Origin: Anastatus disparis
Lineage: Eukaryota; Arthropoda; Insecta; Hymenoptera; Eupelmidae
Reading direction: 5' to 3'
NCBI GenBank assembly: GCA_017163975.1
Contig: JAFFSR010000227.1
Location: 2,232,001-2,296,000 of the forward strand
Length of the DNA: 64,000 nucleotides
Made by a program: the position numbers and the translations under genes. The notes below the pieces were generated by a model. That model saw only the letters and a program-made list of their open reading frames with translations. It ran no database searches and was not told where the DNA came from. Positions 1 through 12,000 of this stretch are shown here, piece after piece. Within the stretch, counting starts at the first letter, position 1, and each line of letters starts with the position of its first letter.

Positions 1-3000
1 TTAAAAGATACTTAAAAAGAAAGAAACGAGCATTTCCGCCCGCACACCTATATGCATGTATGTATTTTTATATACATGCACACACAGACATATATAAAAT
101 AGCCTCTACAAATGACTGTGAGACAAGTGTCACCTGACGCTAGATTTAACGTATATAAAAAATATATATAATACAAGCTGTGCGTGTTACTACCGAAGAA
201 GAGAGAACGAGTGTAAGACTAGCTAAAAGAGATGCGAGGAGAGATTGTCTTTATTATCGTGATTGTCGTGATTGAGATTATGACAGATATTATACAGTAG
301 GTGTGCGCGGGCTTGTATTGCCGAGATAACAATATTGAATGTTAAATATCATGTTGTGATTTAATGCTTTGATGAATGTATAATGATACGAGCTATTATG
401 TGGGGATAGGCGATGACAGATTTTTTTAAATTTATTAGCTATAGATACTTTTTAAGTATTACTATCTTATTATAATAAGAAAAATCCTGTTGACAAAGCA
501 TAATTAAAAATAATTCGGAATTTAATTAGTAATTTATAGGTTATACGAAGATAGTACATGGTAAAAAAAGTTATAACTTTGCAATATATTTAAAAATTCT
601 CGATTCAACAAAAGAAAAATAACTGATTAGACCTTATTTACTTAAACTTAATATTTGAAGAAAGGGCCAATCTTTATCTCTAAAACTAAGCAAACACATC
701 GAGAGCAAAGTGAAATATTTAAAAAAAAAAGGAAGAAATCTAAAAAATCAATATGTATGTATATACATAAATTCATGCACGTATATATAAGCTATTTACT
801 TGTAAAAAAAAAAGAGAATTCACTCAACATTTCAACCTACAAAAGAGAGAATCACTTGAGTTTCATGTAAAACTGCAGCAGGTTACATGCCGCCCTCGCG
901 CTTAAAAGTAAATGGAATAACTTTCCATATGTGTGACGTCTTATATATATGTACACGTAAACATAACCCATGCACGTGAAAAAAAAAGAAATATATAGTC
1001 TTTTTTGAAAGGGTGTTGCCGATTGTGTCAACAACGTACCTGCATAAAGTTTACATCGGAAACTTGCTTGGGATTACTCCCACGCAAATGTGTCTCTTTT
1101 AAACTCTCTACAAATCTCTTATCCTTCTTCTCTCTCCTCATATATTTTCTTTTATTTTATTTTTATATTTTAGTGTGATACGATATGTGCTCGTTATCAC
1201 TGTTATTATATTAATAGTATGTACAGTAACGTTGTTAAACATTTCGTATAACCAAAAGGGTTATATATACATACATACATTCATATATTTAACGTACAGC
1301 ATTTTCCTATATTATAAAACCCGTAGCATTCGATTTTTGACGCTATGCAAAAAAAAAAGGCAAAGGCATATACGAGTGAAAAGAGAGGACGAGGATTTTA
1401 ACAGCAAAAGGGCTCTGTCTCGGCAAATGTTTACACAAGATATTAGCCTTTCAAGATTTTTCGTTTTGTTTTTTAGTTGATGCTTTATACATATTTCGTT
1501 TTTTTTCTTTTTTTTACTTCTAACGCACTTTACAAGTCTTGAGCTTTTTACACTTGTCATTTTTACCTGCGGCTTTTTTTTTTCATTTCTCCTCTTTTGA
1601 TGAATATTTATTTCTTGTTAAACAAATGTAGAGACCTACGCTAAAATTGTTTATACATTTTCTTTGTTGAATTTTAGTATTATACGCGGAGAGTAAAAAA
1701 AAGTCACTGTATTTTGTAAAGAGGTTAGGATGGACTTGCGATATGTGCGAAAATCGTTGTAGATTTTACCGAATGTTCGCACAATCTTTGGAAAAATTAC
1801 TCAAGTCAATATTAATTTTTACTGTAAATGTGTTAATTATTACTAAAATTTACCGCAGTTTTTCTTCCACGCATCGCAAATATCGTAATTTTCGTAACAA
1901 CCTTAGAATATTAATTTAAAATATTTGACAGAATAACGAATAAATTACAATGATTAATTTCCGAAATATTATAAACAATTGCACAACATAACGGTGCGAT
2001 AAAGCTTTGGCTTGATAATTCCGTAAAATCTAAAATTTACAACGGTATACTGGCACGCCGGCGTTGGATGTAGAAAACACGATTTATCGAATAATCCTCT
2101 AAAACTCTAGCGATATATACCTTTAAAGCCACCGTAGCATTATAAAAGCACACATATAAAGCTATAATCTGCAATTTTACGAGTGACATTAAAACGTACG
2201 ATTGATATTGTTACTAAAAGCTAGCCGCTATAGCTTTATATATATATATATAACAAAAAGTAGAAAAAAAAAAGAATCTTTGCTTTGAATAATAATTAAT
2301 CAAAATGTAATACATAAAGCAACTTCCGAACGGTATCATACGATAAATTTGACCACCTGTGGTTAAGTTTTTACGGTATAAGAATAAAATAAAATAAGAA
2401 AAAACTTTTTACATATAAGTACTGATGAAAATTTTATATCCTCCGCGTGTAACGATGAATTGCGCTTCGAAGTCAAGATGAGCGCTTCTATAAATTCTTA
2501 ATGCTTAGATTAGTCGTTAAGCTACTGCGCACGATACATAAAACTTGTTTTCTTTTTCTATACCTTGCCGAAGAAATAATCTGAAATTCTTTGATTTTCC
2601 GTTTGTCGGCTAACAGAAAAATTAGTTAACAAATGTGTATTGATGAAATATTGTTATTTTTGTTTATACAGGCTTCATACTGTTGGTTAAATAAATTTCT
2701 GAAATTCTTCTTATGAAATAGCGCGTTATAAAACGTTACATAATTGATTTTACGAAAATTTACTCTTTGTATTGTACATCTCTATTTATTGTTCGAAAGT
2801 ATATAATTTTAATTCAAGATCCTTAAACTCTATTAATTTTATCCTAACATCTTCATTTCAACTATATTAACAAGATTCATATATTACGATGAAATTGCAA
2901 TTAAAAATAAAGAAGAAAGGGATAAAGTTTCATGCAATACGCTATCATTATCCTTTCGTTTTCGAATGAGAAATTTTTTTCATCAGCAAATACTATATCG

Positions 3001-4749
3001 AGAATCAAAAATTTTGGACAAGCCGGCCCCCCTATCACGATGTTTCTCTTCCTCTTCTTGGCTTCTTAATGTACTGCTCAGATGCGCAATCAATCTTGGA
3101 ATTTCGCTTGTCCGATCTTAAATATTCGTTTAAGAAACCAAAAAAAAAAAAAAAAATCAAAGAACCCCCTCAAAAAAAAAACGAAAAAAAGAGGGATAAC
3201 CGAAAAAGGGTATAATCGATCGAGCTCTTAATAGAGCGCAGATTGCCTGCTGAATGCCTTGGGCTTTAATTATCGCGATCTTGGTAGTCTCGATCCCATT
3301 ACTCACTTGGATCCTCTTAAGAATTTCTTTCCTTTATTTCTTATCGTTAAAAGAAAAGAAAAAAAATAAATAAAACAACATACATCTTTTTATTACAATT
3401 TGAATACCACTGTAAGGTATATATAATTTTTTCTTTTTCATATGCAAGGTACCGTCTAGTTGGGCCTTGATAATATAAACGTCAATTTGAGTAAAAAGCC
3501 CTTTTACTACGTCTCGCGCACGCAATGATTATTACCAATCGAAATGAGAATGAGAAAGAGAAAGAGATCGCAATCTGATTTATTGTAATTGATTCGTTCG
3601 AGCGAACAAGGAGATGAAGAATTAACTTGTTTTTTCGACTTATTTCATTATTTAATGTAGATATATATCGAACAGATGAAATTTTTCATTTCAAACTCTT
3701 TTTTATTTTTTCTCTTTTGGTTGCCGGTCGAATATTAAAATGTCATGCTCTGATTATAAATGTAAATATTTTAATGCAATTTTAATTGATTTCATCTTTT
3801 TGCCCTGACCGTTTAATTATTACAGGTGCTTCTTTTCATGAATAAACGTTAAATCATTTAATGAATCTCCGCGTGGATTTATGATATTCATGAATTTTCA
3901 ATAAATACGCCGGTAGTCTCATTTTTATTACCCTTTTTTAAAATCGAGAATAAATTAGGATATTTTATTGGAGGAATTTTTAATGATTTTAAATATATGC
4001 GTGAATGCATATTATTTTTACCTAAAAAAAGAGAATTCCAAAAATCAATGCAAAATTCTGCTTAAAATTTTAAAACCAAAAAGCAAATATTTTTAAAAAA
4101 CATAAAAGTAAAAAAAATTTTTCCTCAAAAAGCCGACAAGTGCATTTTAAAGTCACGGAAAAGCTAAGAACATAGTAACGCACACAAAGTTTAAGAGCAA
4201 ACATAAGAAAGGATGCATGCGTACATATAAGAAGCGACTTTTTAGGCTCTTTATTTTATTCCTCTTCTTTTTTGTCGAGCTCCACTCGCATGTATAGAAT
4301 GCGTTTGTTACCGTGGCTCATATACGAAGAAAATATGTAAGCAAGTGAGATAAAGAATTCAGTACCGTGAAATTTTTCTTACGCTAGACTCTGGCGCACG
4401 AGAGAGTTCGGGCACATATATAAACCTTTTTTCTATTCATATTACCAGAGTGCAGCGAGAAAAATCGGGCGCGCCTTAGATTACTTTCTTTTTGTTGAAA
4501 TTTTTGAAAAAAATATATTTCAAAGTAGCGTTATACGTTTTCAGTATAAATTTTTTCGATAAATAAAATATATGGTTTTTATAAACTGGTGCAATGTTCT
4601 CAATTAAAAATATATTGAATCAATACAATTTTATCTACATAATTAATGGGATAAGAAAATAATTATAAAACAAAGTTAGTTCCTATGATAAAGAAAAATA
4701 TTTAATATTGACTCTTCTAATATACTTTTATTGCAATACTAAATTTATG
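1..4749. other. Non-coding AT-rich DNA, no gene recognised
   Basis: No open frame here resembles a known protein; the short frames present are low-complexity Lys/Phe/Tyr/Ile runs read from A and T tracts. The stretch has many T/A homopolymers. A block of more mixed composition at about 3196-3310 (with TAATTA and an AGCTC...GAG palindrome) stands out from its surroundings and could be regulatory, but nothing identifies it. The region may be a 5' UTR intron or the upstream flank of the mucin-like gene starting at 19867, or may belong to a gene left of the window. Confidence 0.5.
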
Positions 4750-4818
4750 TTTTTTCTTTTATGTTACAGGTGAGTTACTCACACCGTCACTTTGTACCGA
4801 TTTCCTTTTGTGGTTAAA
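4750..4818 (+). promoter_or_regulatory. Candidate recursive splice site / small non-coding exon
   Basis: A T-rich tract leads to an AG at 4768-4769 that is followed at once by GTGAGT, so a 3' splice site and a 5' splice site abut. This is the form of a ratchet point in recursive splicing of long insect introns. A second good donor, GTAAGT, begins at 4819, which would define a 49-base exon at 4770-4818. The segment has no long reading frame. It could serve removal of a long 5' UTR intron of the downstream + strand gene. Function is inferred; a chance match is possible. Confidence 0.35.
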
Positions 4819-5955
4819 GTAAGTAAAATTTTTTAAAAAATAATTACAAGTTTTATCATGCAAGCTAGACTTATGGTATTACCATTCATTAAAGTAGCCT
4901 GACCATCAAACCTAAATACGGAAGAACACGAAAAGTTACCTTGAATTTTTGATAACTTCTTTGAAAAATGTTAAATTATCGAAGATGACGATGCGAAATA
5001 TATTTAAGAATTCATTGACTAGCTTTGTAACTATACATAAATATTGCGCAATAAGAATTCAAAACAATAACGTAATAATCACTTGAATAATTAGCCTTGA
5101 CATATCCGAACAAATTTTTTTAGCTTCGAAAAGTCTGTATATAAACTACCGACTGATTTGTACAATTGTATTTTAATCACTGGTTCGTTATTTTGAAGGA
5201 ATCTTTAAAATTATACACATTGTTCTATTTTATTTTTTTTTTTATCTTTAACGATCGTGTATTCACTTACTGTAACGCGAAACTACTCACTGATAAGTTG
5301 AAGAAAGAAAAGCAAACTATCGGTATGCACATTGTTTCCAAAAGAATTTTAAAATTAACGCCAAGGACTGGAGTTTTTCAAAGAATATATAAGTAAGCAT
5401 CTTTCGATTTGTTCATAATTTTTATCCTTATTTTTAAAAATTCATATCGACAATCAGAGAAAAATAACATAAACGATTTTGCGAAAATCGGCCAATGAAA
5501 TTCCCGATCTTTAGAACAGACGCTACTTATAAACATCCGACAATAACAGAAAAAAAGAAGATAATAAAATAATAAAAAAAAGGCTGGCGATTCCGCTCGT
5601 AAAGCCAGCTTTATAATGACACTCTTTTCCTCGCGCCGCGTCCCTTTTGCTTTCTCACACCATATTATATCGGAGAGAAGCGACATTTCTTAGAATTGGT
5701 ATTACACAAAAAAAAAAGAAAAGAAAGAAATGAAAAGAGGAGGAAAAAAAATGAGCGGAAAATTATGTAGCGCAGGTGAGAGAGAAATAAAAAAAAGTAA
5801 CCTATACGTGTACAATACCCGAGCACGCGTATGTGTCTGTGTGCGTGTGCGCGAGCGCACTTAAAGATAAAGAAAAGAAAAGGGACAGGGTATGTACGTC
5901 TATATTTTCCATCTCGCTCTCTCACTTTGTAAGGAAGCCCTTTGAAAAGATAAAA

Positions 5956-5958
<3 letters not shown>

Positions 5959-6023
<65 letters not shown>
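5959..6023. repeat. (TA)n microsatellite
   Basis: About 65 bases of uninterrupted TA dinucleotide, the longest simple repeat in the window. Likely length-polymorphic. Confidence 0.95.
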
Positions 6024-6026
<3 letters not shown>

Positions 6027-7241
6027 ATATAGCTATTGGGCCTTTAACTTACGGTAGAAATTATGTACGTGGGTAATAATATCGAGTTAATTGTACGGTA
6101 TGGCGACGAATCCTTACTTTTTCTCAACTTCTCTCACTCTCTCTTTCAACTTGTATTTTATATCTTCGTTTCTTCAGATCTCTAGACTAATACTTCTTCT
6201 TTTTATTCCGTAGCTTTTTTCGCAATTTTTTGTTCTTATTACAGTTTTTACCCTTTTTTCAAAAAAAAAAATGTTAGGAGGTTATACGAACAACTTGGAG
6301 CGTTATTATATTTTTGCGAGCGTTAATGCTTTTCGTGGATAATCGGTAAAGAAGAAAAAAGAGAGAGAGAAAGAGGGTGAGGATACATGTAAGATAGGTT
6401 GTAGCACGATGTATGTAATTTAAGAGGTTTTATTAGTTTCAATAAAAGACCTTTTCATGCATTGAGAATATAAGCTCGCTTTTGTAGAAATGTATATCGC
6501 TAGAAAATTTAATGAAGGTTTCATTATCGTTTAACATTTACAAATATCTCTGATAATTGTTTTTTTTTTTTTTTTCCACGTAATTGTTGTTATTTATAGA
6601 AATATTTATAATATTGAATTTTTTTAAATGATAATTGTTTAGTTGTAAATTTTTTAAATGGAATATTAAATTAACAGATTATTACTGAAACTCATTGAAT
6701 ACCTTGAGCATGGAATATTAACGATTGCATGATTACTTTATAAAACATCGATTTGAAAGATGATCCTTATTAAAATTCAATTTTTTACAACTAAAAAACA
6801 AAGTATTGGTTTAAAAAAAAAGAAGGTTATGGGCCTTCAATTGAAACATACTTTATTTTTGTTTTTTTTTTTTCAAATTTTTACAAACTTATAAATTTCA
6901 CGAAGAATGTATATTTTACACGGTGCGTGATTTTAAGCGAAGATAAATGTAATCGGCCAGCATGTTTATGAAAACGTATATAAAACAAGTGAAATACCGA
7001 TCATCTTCTTGCTGCGTGTTATGCACATAAAATTTCAATATCCTTCGGTATACGCAATTTTTCCCTTATTCCTTATTCACTTTTTTTTTTTTCCTTTTAC
7101 CAAAGAGAAAACCACAAGCGTGTAAATCATTATATGCCCTTTTAGCATCCTATACCTTAAAAAACAAAAGTATAGAAGGAAAAAAAAAGAAGATACATAC
7201 ATCCTCGTTACGCTTAAAGAGATTTTCCAAGCTCTTGATCT

Positions 7242-7263
7242 ATCGATCGATCGATCGATCGAT
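7242..7263. repeat. (ATCG)n microsatellite
   Basis: About five tandem copies of the self-complementary unit ATCG, an uncommon motif class next to the TA, GA and GT repeats around it. Confidence 0.85.
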
Positions 7264-8373
7264 TCATCAGCACTTGAATAATATTACGTCGATATGCTCT
7301 TATACATAATTCACATTATTACTAAAAGCTACACGGTACATGTCCTATAAGAAGATCAATCTTTTATACTACTTACATATATATACGTATACACGTATAT
7401 ACACGGAACGTTTCAATCGCGTTTCCGTCCTCCTACGTATTATCTTTCATCTTCCAGCACAAGCTCTTTTTCGCGTTCCAAAGCGCAAAGAGCGCCAAAA
7501 GCCAAGAGAGTAAGAGAGATAAGAAAAAGCCGTCCTTTACTACGGAAGTCTTTATCTTATTTTCTCTCTCTCTCTCTTTCTCTCTTTTCAAGTTTAAGAA
7601 GCAGGTGCCAAGGTGCACAAGATAAAGTTTTATCTGGTAACCAAGCGCAAGCACCGACAATAAATCGCGTTGTTTGTCGCACCTTTCGCGTATAAAACTA
7701 AAAAAAAAAAAAGAAAATAAATAAACATATCCATAGCACAGAGCGATTCATTTATTATTTACGTTCGCTTCTATTGCAAAAGAGCTGCTTTATTAAATTG
7801 TTTATTTGTCGATTGTAAATTTGTAAAATTGAAATTGTTTATAATTCTGTATTATTATACTCCGGGTGATAATTTAAAATCTCAAGGAAATCCTCTCTAT
7901 TGTAGACCTAATCGTTTACAAGAGAATTTTTTTTTTTTCATTATTATTATTTATCGGATATACAAGCAATGGTTATCGTGGACTTTATTTATAGTTTATT
8001 TGCAAAGTTAGAAATATTGAGCGGCCTTTAGCGTAGGTCGTCGCTGGAGACGATGATGATAATAATAGCCATTTTATTTATGATGCATTCATTAAAGCTT
8101 TTGACATATTTTATCAGTTTTATTAATACGAAAATAAATCAAAGACGCGCACGCGTGTCATCAATGTAAATAATAAACTTGATTATCTTCGATCTTCGTA
8201 AATAGTCTTTATTTTAAGATGATAAATTGTAATCGGTTTTTTGAAAAAAAATTTTAATACATATTAAGAAAAAATTATGCATTGTTTCGTTTAACGGGAT
8301 TATACGATTTCTTTTCTAAATAACGAGCGAAAATGTACGATGTTAAAGCTCGTTGAATATTTTATCGTTAGAG

Positions 8374-8446
8374 GCGTCTAATGGCTCAGTCGGTAGAGCG
8401 ATGGATTCATAATCTCGAGGTTCCGAGTTCGAATCCCGCTCGCGGC
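8374..8446 (+). repeat. tRNA-like sequence (degenerate tRNA-Met(CAT)-like; SINE head or tRNA pseudogene)
   Basis: An A box (TGGCTCAGTCGG, 8382-8393) and a B box (AGTTCGAATCC, 8426-8436) are spaced as in a tRNA gene, with a CAT in the anticodon position inside TTCATAA. The D stem GCTC/GAGC is intact. The anticodon stem has only three pairs and the T stem three of five; the acceptor strands do not pair (about three of seven at best, mostly wobble). The fold therefore argues against a working tRNA. A tRNA-derived SINE head or a decayed tRNA copy fits better, and a related fragment at 52293-52353 supports a repeat family. No 3' CCA is encoded, and no clear tail or target duplication was found. 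Confidence 0.6.
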
Positions 8447-8832
8447 AACCGATTGATACAAGCATCACTGTTTAAGATACATATGCTTTGTTCACAAACA
8501 CATTGAAAATCTCCGTCGCTAATTAGCATCGTAATGATAGCATAAATACAACGACGTTTAAAAAAAAAATTACGCTCCTCATAGACATTTTTTCAGCAGC
8601 CAATATTCAAACAATGAATCAAAAGTCAACGAAAATTTATTTTTTTTTAATTTTTACATAAAAGTCAAATATTGTTCCAAAAAGTAATTCAATCAGCCCT
8701 AAAAAAAATAAATATTCTCTGAAAAAGTAATCTTCTATAAAACTGCATTAAAATCCTTCATTTAAAAAAAATCAAAGCTTTCGTCTCATAAAAAAAAAGT
8801 TCTATAAACTTTGATTCTTTTATAAAACAATA

Positions 8833-9046
8833 TTAAGGCGACTACGGAGGTTAGGCTAAATTTTCATTTCGTAGTTTACAAATTACGCTTTAAGTTCGTA
8901 AAATTTCTTGGATTTGTAAGTTTTCCACCATTCTGTGGGTATCAAAAAATGGTGGAAAATTAAAAAATCCAAAAAATTTCATGTATTAAAAGCATGATTT
9001 GTAAACTAAAAAATAAAACCTAACCTAAATTCCGAAGTCGCCTTAA
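8833..9046. mobile_element. Fold-back MITE-like element flanked by TTAA
   Basis: Two arms of about 100 bases are inverted copies of each other along nearly their whole length. They start TTAAGGCGACTACGG at 8833 and end with the reverse complement of TTAAGGCGACTTCGG at 9046. They close on an inner inverted repeat TTTTCCACCATT (8921-8932) / AATGGTGGAAAA (8948-8959). There is no coding capacity. TTAA at both outer edges is the target duplication expected of piggyBac-type transposition, so a non-autonomous piggyBac-like MITE is the best guess; the internal ends (GGCGAC) are not the classic piggyBac terminus, so the superfamily is uncertain. A transcript across it would form a long hairpin. Confidence 0.75.
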
Positions 9047-12000
9047 TCGTGAAACAAAATTTCTTTCACGAAGACAAAGGACTGAAGGGTTTAATGCAAC
9101 AAGCACATACAGCTATCCAAAAAAAGATGGAAAAGTTAAAAATAAAAAAGCAAGCTATTGGTATTAGTAAGCAGTAGCTGCATTTGAATTAGAATAAAAG
9201 AAATATATGTGTATATATATATATTTTGTATAAGTAGGAGGTACCTAAAGGCTCTTTTTGTAACTCTTGCGCGAGAAGCTGGACTAGGTAATGAAGTAAA
9301 AAGGAAAGGAGAGGGAGTCCTCCTAATTGGCACTTCCGCATCGCTAAAAGAGAGAGAGAGAGAGAGAAGAAAGAAGCAAATAACGATTCAACGCGACGTA
9401 CGTACGATACTAATGAGCCTAAGACATGAAAATAAAGAAAGGGAGTAGAAGAGAAAGAAAGAGGATTATATATATACTTAAAGCGCGAACTATGACCGAA
9501 GGAAAAGAGAGAAGCCTCTTCTTCTTTTTTCTCTTTTACTCGCGTGTTAGCTAAAATAAAAAAAAAAAAAAACTAAAAAGTATAGACTATAAATAGTAAC
9601 AACGAAGAAGAAGAAGAAGAGCTGCAGAACTATAGGGATCGTTTGTGACCTGTAACGAAACGTGCGCACCCGTGCGCAGCTCTCTCTTACTCTTTCTTTG
9701 CTCTTGACAATGATGATCGGGAGGGCTTCTTTTCTCGAGAAATTGTTAGCGAACCTTATAGAACGACGATTAGTATCAGAATATATACATATATACGTTT
9801 TAGAAGTTCATTTAGATAAATGTCCTTGCACGTTTGTGGTTTTTCAAAATAAGAACCGAGCAAAAAAATCACCTTTTTTTCTTAATGACAAAGTAATACG
9901 TATTATTTTGTAATGTCATTATTAAACGAGCGTACACTGTAATTATAAATTTGATACGGTTAGTTATACAGTATTTATACAGCGGAGCACGAGAGTTGAC
10001 ATTAATAAAAAGAAAAAAACAAGGAATTTATTGATCAATTATACGAAATTACAGTTTTTAATAGACCATACTAGTTTTTTGAGTAAATATACCGTTCTCA
10101 AGTAGCCAACAATTATATAAGTTATATGCATGCCATACGACATTTATATATAGATATTTAGAGCCTAACGGTATAGCACGAAAGATTTAATCTATCAAGC
10201 AATGATTTATAAACGATCCTCATCGAATTGATTAAACAAAAATTTAAATATCTCTTCTTTTTTTTCTTTACCCCAAATTAATCTTTAAATTACGCATGAA
10301 AACGTTTTAAAAGTTCGAGTCCATTTGATTAATATTTATTATACAAACTGTATACTTATGTAACTCAAAGATGTAGTAGTATTGAATATCCTTTTAACGA
10401 TCTCCATGTTGTGCGTGTACATCAAAATTAACACCTTAGAAGATATAAGCTGGAAAGTTCGCGACCTCGGCTAGCATAATTTCTCATCAATTATAATCTT
10501 ATAAAATCAAATTCTTCTGCATACGCGTCCTTCTATACATGGCCTCAATACTAAAATCCTCAAAGTCAACCCCTTAAGGCTTACAAATCACTGCACTTGT
10601 AGATATTTATTTTTTCTCTTATTATTATTATTTTTGCAAGCAAAAAGAAGAAGAAAAAAACTGAAGAAACGATGATACTCCCCGCAGCGTGTTTGTAGCT
10701 ATAACGCAACGGTATTACTTGACGGTGGCGATGCTTATCCTCAAAGAAGATAAATGCAGCTAGCAATCCTGTTTTTTTTTCATCCGTGAATTCCAACGTT
10801 TCACTTCTTCTTCTCCTTATTTCTACTTGACTTTGTTTTTTTTTTTTTTTTTTGCTTTTAAATATTGAATGAACTCGATAGACAAAATATAAAAGAAGAA
10901 GAAGAAAAAAAGCATTTTAAGGTGGTATATAATGAGACTCAAGGCCTTGAGGGGACAAACGTTTTCCCGTCGTTTTCGTTGAGCATCATCTTCCGTGAAA
11001 CGGTTTATTATTGATTGACGATCACGCTTAACGAGTATATACACCGCGCCAGAGAGAGAATATCGTAAGCTTTTTTAATGTCCGGAGCGACGATGAAGAG
11101 AGCTAGTTTTGCATGCGCCTGCTTTTAAAGAAGCAAAATTAGCCGTTGAACGGCAGATTTATTTTTTTTTTTTTTTTTTTTTTGCCGGATGTTCAGTAAT
11201 CATTCGACGAGAGCATGCTCGTTATAGCGAGCCTTAAAACTTTAAATATGGGTACTTTGTGCTATGATTTTGAGGTAATTAAAGTTTTTTTTATCTAGGC
11301 TTGAATAAGGGATTATCAGTTTACTTATACTTAGTTAGGCAGATGTTTACAATAATTTACAAATTGATAAAATAATTAATTATGTTAAGATAACCTCAAT
11401 ATTATGTTTTTATACAAATAAATTTATTGAATACTGAAAATATTGTTACAATATTACAGAAATAAAATATCAAAATCAAATTTTCAATTAATCGACAATG
11501 AAAAATATACGATTATAGGAAACTCCCATGCAGGTGAAATATATAAAAAAGAAGTGCATATTATAAATCACGTAACTTTATTAAGAAATAAAAAAAGAGT
11601 AACCTTACATACAAATTACTGTAGATTTTTAACGATTTAACTTCACGATATACACAACAACCATGTATCAGGTATATAATATATATATAGTGAGAAAAAT
11701 ATGCCCCCGCGCATCTTCTTTCTCTCTTTCTCGACTAGGGCGCTAATTGATGTAATTATCCAACGTATACGTGGAATAACGTATCTTTTCTAAGCAAAGT
11801 ATTATACACGACAGATATATATACATCCCGTGGGATCCAGCGAGGTGCAAGGTCGTCTTTACTATGTTTTTTTTTTTCTTCTTTTCCTTTTTTTTTGCCA
11901 CGACGCCTTTTACATTCTGTTATATGAAGAAAATTGAGTTAAGTGCGTATATATATATAAAATCCTACGTATAACCTGCAAGAGAAAAAAGTAAAGATAC

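Larger units (their letters stand above)
4819..8373. other. Non-coding spacer with simple repeats
   Basis: No gene recognised. It contains a long TA dinucleotide run (5959-6023), an ATCG tetranucleotide run (about 7242-7263), and several GA/CT and homopolymer tracts. The short frames are translations of these tracts. Confidence 0.5.

Noticed and set aside
5833..6057. Short + strand frame with a long Ile-Tyr run
   Set aside because: It is a translation of the TA microsatellite at 5959-6023; no splice or homology support.
8374..8446. A functional tRNA-Met gene
   Set aside because: Acceptor strands do not pair, and the anticodon and T stems carry several mismatches; kept only as a tRNA-like repeat.
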